DNA of 64,000 nt. Origin: Enchytraeus crypticus (Eukaryota > Annelida > Clitellata > Enchytraeida > Enchytraeidae). A program made the translations under genes and the position numbers. The stretch lies in assembly GCA_905160935.1 (NCBI GenBank), contig CAJHZI010000475.1, positions 221,001-285,000 of the forward strand, given 5' to 3'. This document shows, one piece after another, positions 62,105 through 64,000 of this stretch (its first letter is position 1; every line of letters starts with the position of its first letter). Under the pieces are notes generated by a model. It made no database searches, was not told the origin of the DNA, and was given only the letters and a program-made list of their open reading frames with translations.

Positions 62105-62340
62105 TGTCTTAATAGCGTGGGGGTAACGTCATGAAGTTTAAATAAGAGATCATGAGGTGAATAGAACCCTAATGGGTTTGAATCCCAGCCGCGCTGATCT
62201 GAAAGTAAACACTCGGATATTCACTGGACTGGTTATACGAAAAATGGTCTAAATCGTCTAACGGTTTAAATATGTGGTATTAAAAGTGATAGATATCAAC
62301 ATAGTTGATTATTTCACTATAATGCGTGTTTACTTTTTTT
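62105..62340 (+). mobile_element. SINE family B
   Basis: TTAATAGCGTGGGGGTAACG, GGGTTTGAATCCCAGCCGCG, AATGCGTGTTTACTTTTT. Confidence 0.83.
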
Positions 62341-62564
62341 ACGGAACACACTGCATGTAATTACTATCACAGCCCTGCAAAGACTTGTTCCTTGCATGGA
62401 TCCACTCTAAATGGAGTCAGGGCTTTTGACCTGTGAGTCATTAGAACTCTGATGAACGCTTGGTTTAGTGAGTGGAAGAAATGACATTTCTCCTAACATA
62501 GATCCATCATATTGATTGGAGAAACAGAATTCCATAGATCTAGATGAATCGCTCCAGATGATTA

Positions 62565-62573
62565 TAAGAGACC

Positions 62574-62651
<78 letters not shown>

Positions 62652-62695
62652 TATATATATAGAGAGAGAGAAAGAGAGAAAGAGGAGAAATACAA

Positions 62696-62729
<34 letters not shown>

Positions 62730-62735
62730 CCTAAC
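62565..62735. repeat. (GA)n microsatellite
   Basis: About 160 bp of GAGAGA with a TATATATA insert. The Leu/Ser frame opposite is an artefact. Confidence 0.95.
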
Positions 62736-62811
62736 AAACTTTCAAAGATGCCATTAATACAATACTGCCTTTACATTTGTCTCCTCATCTAGTGTTGCTA
62801 CCAAAGTTAAG

Positions 62812-63048
62812 TAAAACACGCGTTATAGTGAAATTATATACATGTACATGTTGATATCTTTTAATATCACATGTTTTAACCTTTAGACAACTTATACCAT
62901 TTTCCGTGCAACCAGTCCAGTGAAAATCCGAGATTTTACTCACAGATCAGCGCGGTGGGGATTTGAATCCACGAAGATTCAATTCATCACAGGATCTGTC
63001 GTTTAACACTTCATGACGTTACCCCTACGCTATTAAGACATTCTAATA
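62812..63048 (-). mobile_element. SINE family B, reverse copy
   Basis: AAACACGCGTTATAGTGAAA, GGGGATTTGAATCCACGAAG, CATGACGTTACCCCTACGCT. It is inverted relative to the 62105 copy, 470 bp away. Confidence 0.82.
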
Positions 63049-63399
63049 TTCAGACTCTATAGATATCAAGCAGAATAAGCCAGGGGATATTGAAGAGATG
63101 TAAAGTCTTCAGGCATAGTTTTTTCTCAGGAGTTTTGTCGGTGGTTGCAGACAACGAAGGCATCGACGTGTTATCATTGCGAAACCTCGCTAACTCATCT
63201 GTTCTCAATTAGTGCATTGAGCCGCTAAAACAGCTCCTTCCAAGTAGGCGCAATAATAAATTCGTTTTTTCTTGATAATCTTTTCTACCTCTAATCGACT
63301 TCCTATCCTTTCTCAATTTTTCGTTCAGATTGCAGGATTAGTCGTTATTTTTTGTTTGTTTAGTCGTTATTCGCTAATGAACGCAACTGCATTTCAGCA

Positions 63400-63810
63400 C
63401 CTAGCATAACATAACAACAGTTAGAGTGCTACAGTCATCAATGACAAAATCGAGCACTATTTATATGTACACAAATTACTGTGTTCTGAACTTCGCAACA
63501 TTCCTTTAGCCCCTAGGCTACATGATAGAGTTTTGAAGAGAAAAACTGTAGGGCGAAAGTTTTTATATTACTGCTTTGTTTTCGGGTGTAGAGTTGTTAT
63601 TTATTTGTAGTGCTTTGGCGCTAGTATTTCATACACCTTACTGATTTATTATGCGCTTTTCTGCTCCTGCATCGCTATGTACAAAACTATCTGTTCACAA
63701 CAACATCAACTACCATTAGAGTTCTACTGTCAGTTAGGAACCGGACGTTAAATTCGTATTGATAGATTGACTGATTGTCTTCAATGACAACATCGAGCAC
63801 TGTGTCTGTT
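63400..63810 (-). mobile_element. LINE 3' block and (ATTG)n-tailed retroposon fragments
   Basis: AACAACAGTTAGAGTGCTAC and GACAAAATCGAGCACT (reverse of the 34135 block), then GGAACCGGACGTTAAATTCG TATTGATAGATTG (forward) and another GACAACATCGAGCACTG. The remaining stretch to 64000 shows no gene. Confidence 0.6.
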
Positions 63811-64000
63811 TTTCATTAACATGAGGTAAACAATGGAAATGTATGGAGGAGTGTACAGCCATTGCTCCTATCTCTTCCATCATCTCACATATGGACTCTT
63901 ATAAACACAATCAACACTGATTCCACCATAGTCCATAGCCCCATTCGTGGTACCATAATCCATGGACCTCTGGATACACTATAATTTATATATATATATA

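Overview
This is animal nuclear DNA, most likely from an AT-rich invertebrate bilaterian. There are two large multi-exon genes with GT-AG introns, dense non-LTR retrotransposon and tRNA-derived SINE remnants, and many microsatellites. Nothing bacterial is visible (no operons or ribosome binding sites). The species cannot be fixed from the sequence. Papilin with Cys-rich 'GCCxDG' (lagrin-like) repeats, ten Kunitz domains and WAP domains is an invertebrate-type architecture. Layout: (1) 1-24.4 kb, + strand, is all but the first part of a TRIP11/GMAP-210 golgin: 20 exons, about 1,864 codons, from the conserved ISSQ-EINRL segment through a long coiled coil to the Arf-binding GRAB domain and the C-terminal tail. 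(2) 24.4-28.7 kb is the tail-to-tail intergenic gap. (3) 28.8-58.9 kb, - strand, is papilin (PAPLN) from its first TSP1 domain to the terminal PLAC domain: about 29 exons in the order TSP1, Cys-rich module, TSP1 x3, six lagrin-like repeats with a Thr/Asp-rich linker, ten Kunitz domains, antistasin-like, two WAP, three Ig, PLAC. Its signal-peptide exon was not found. (4) 58.9-64 kb holds SINEs, GA repeats and a collapsed 1.8-kb Polinton/Maverick-like element with about 215-bp terminal inverted repeats. The two genes are not known to act together. The golgin tethers vesicles at the cis-Golgi; papilin is a secreted matrix glycoprotein. The most unusual feature is that many exon/intron junctions of both genes lie inside tandem arrays whose unit contains the splice site itself. 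Examples: 12 copies of a 43-bp acceptor unit before the GRAB exon, six 36-bp in-frame donor units, about 12 copies of a 19-bp donor unit, 51-bp acceptor units, five copies of a Kunitz-exon acceptor, and 48- and 81-bp donor units in papilin. A second theme is that several unrelated retroposon heads share one short 3' tail ending GAGGAAACTGACGTTAA followed by different microsatellites. A LINE/SINE pair likewise shares a CTGCC...GGCAG hairpin plus (GA)n. These tails probably seeded many of the window's simple repeats. One golgin exon has an in-frame TAA, and papilin lacks any recognisable ADAMTS-type spacer.
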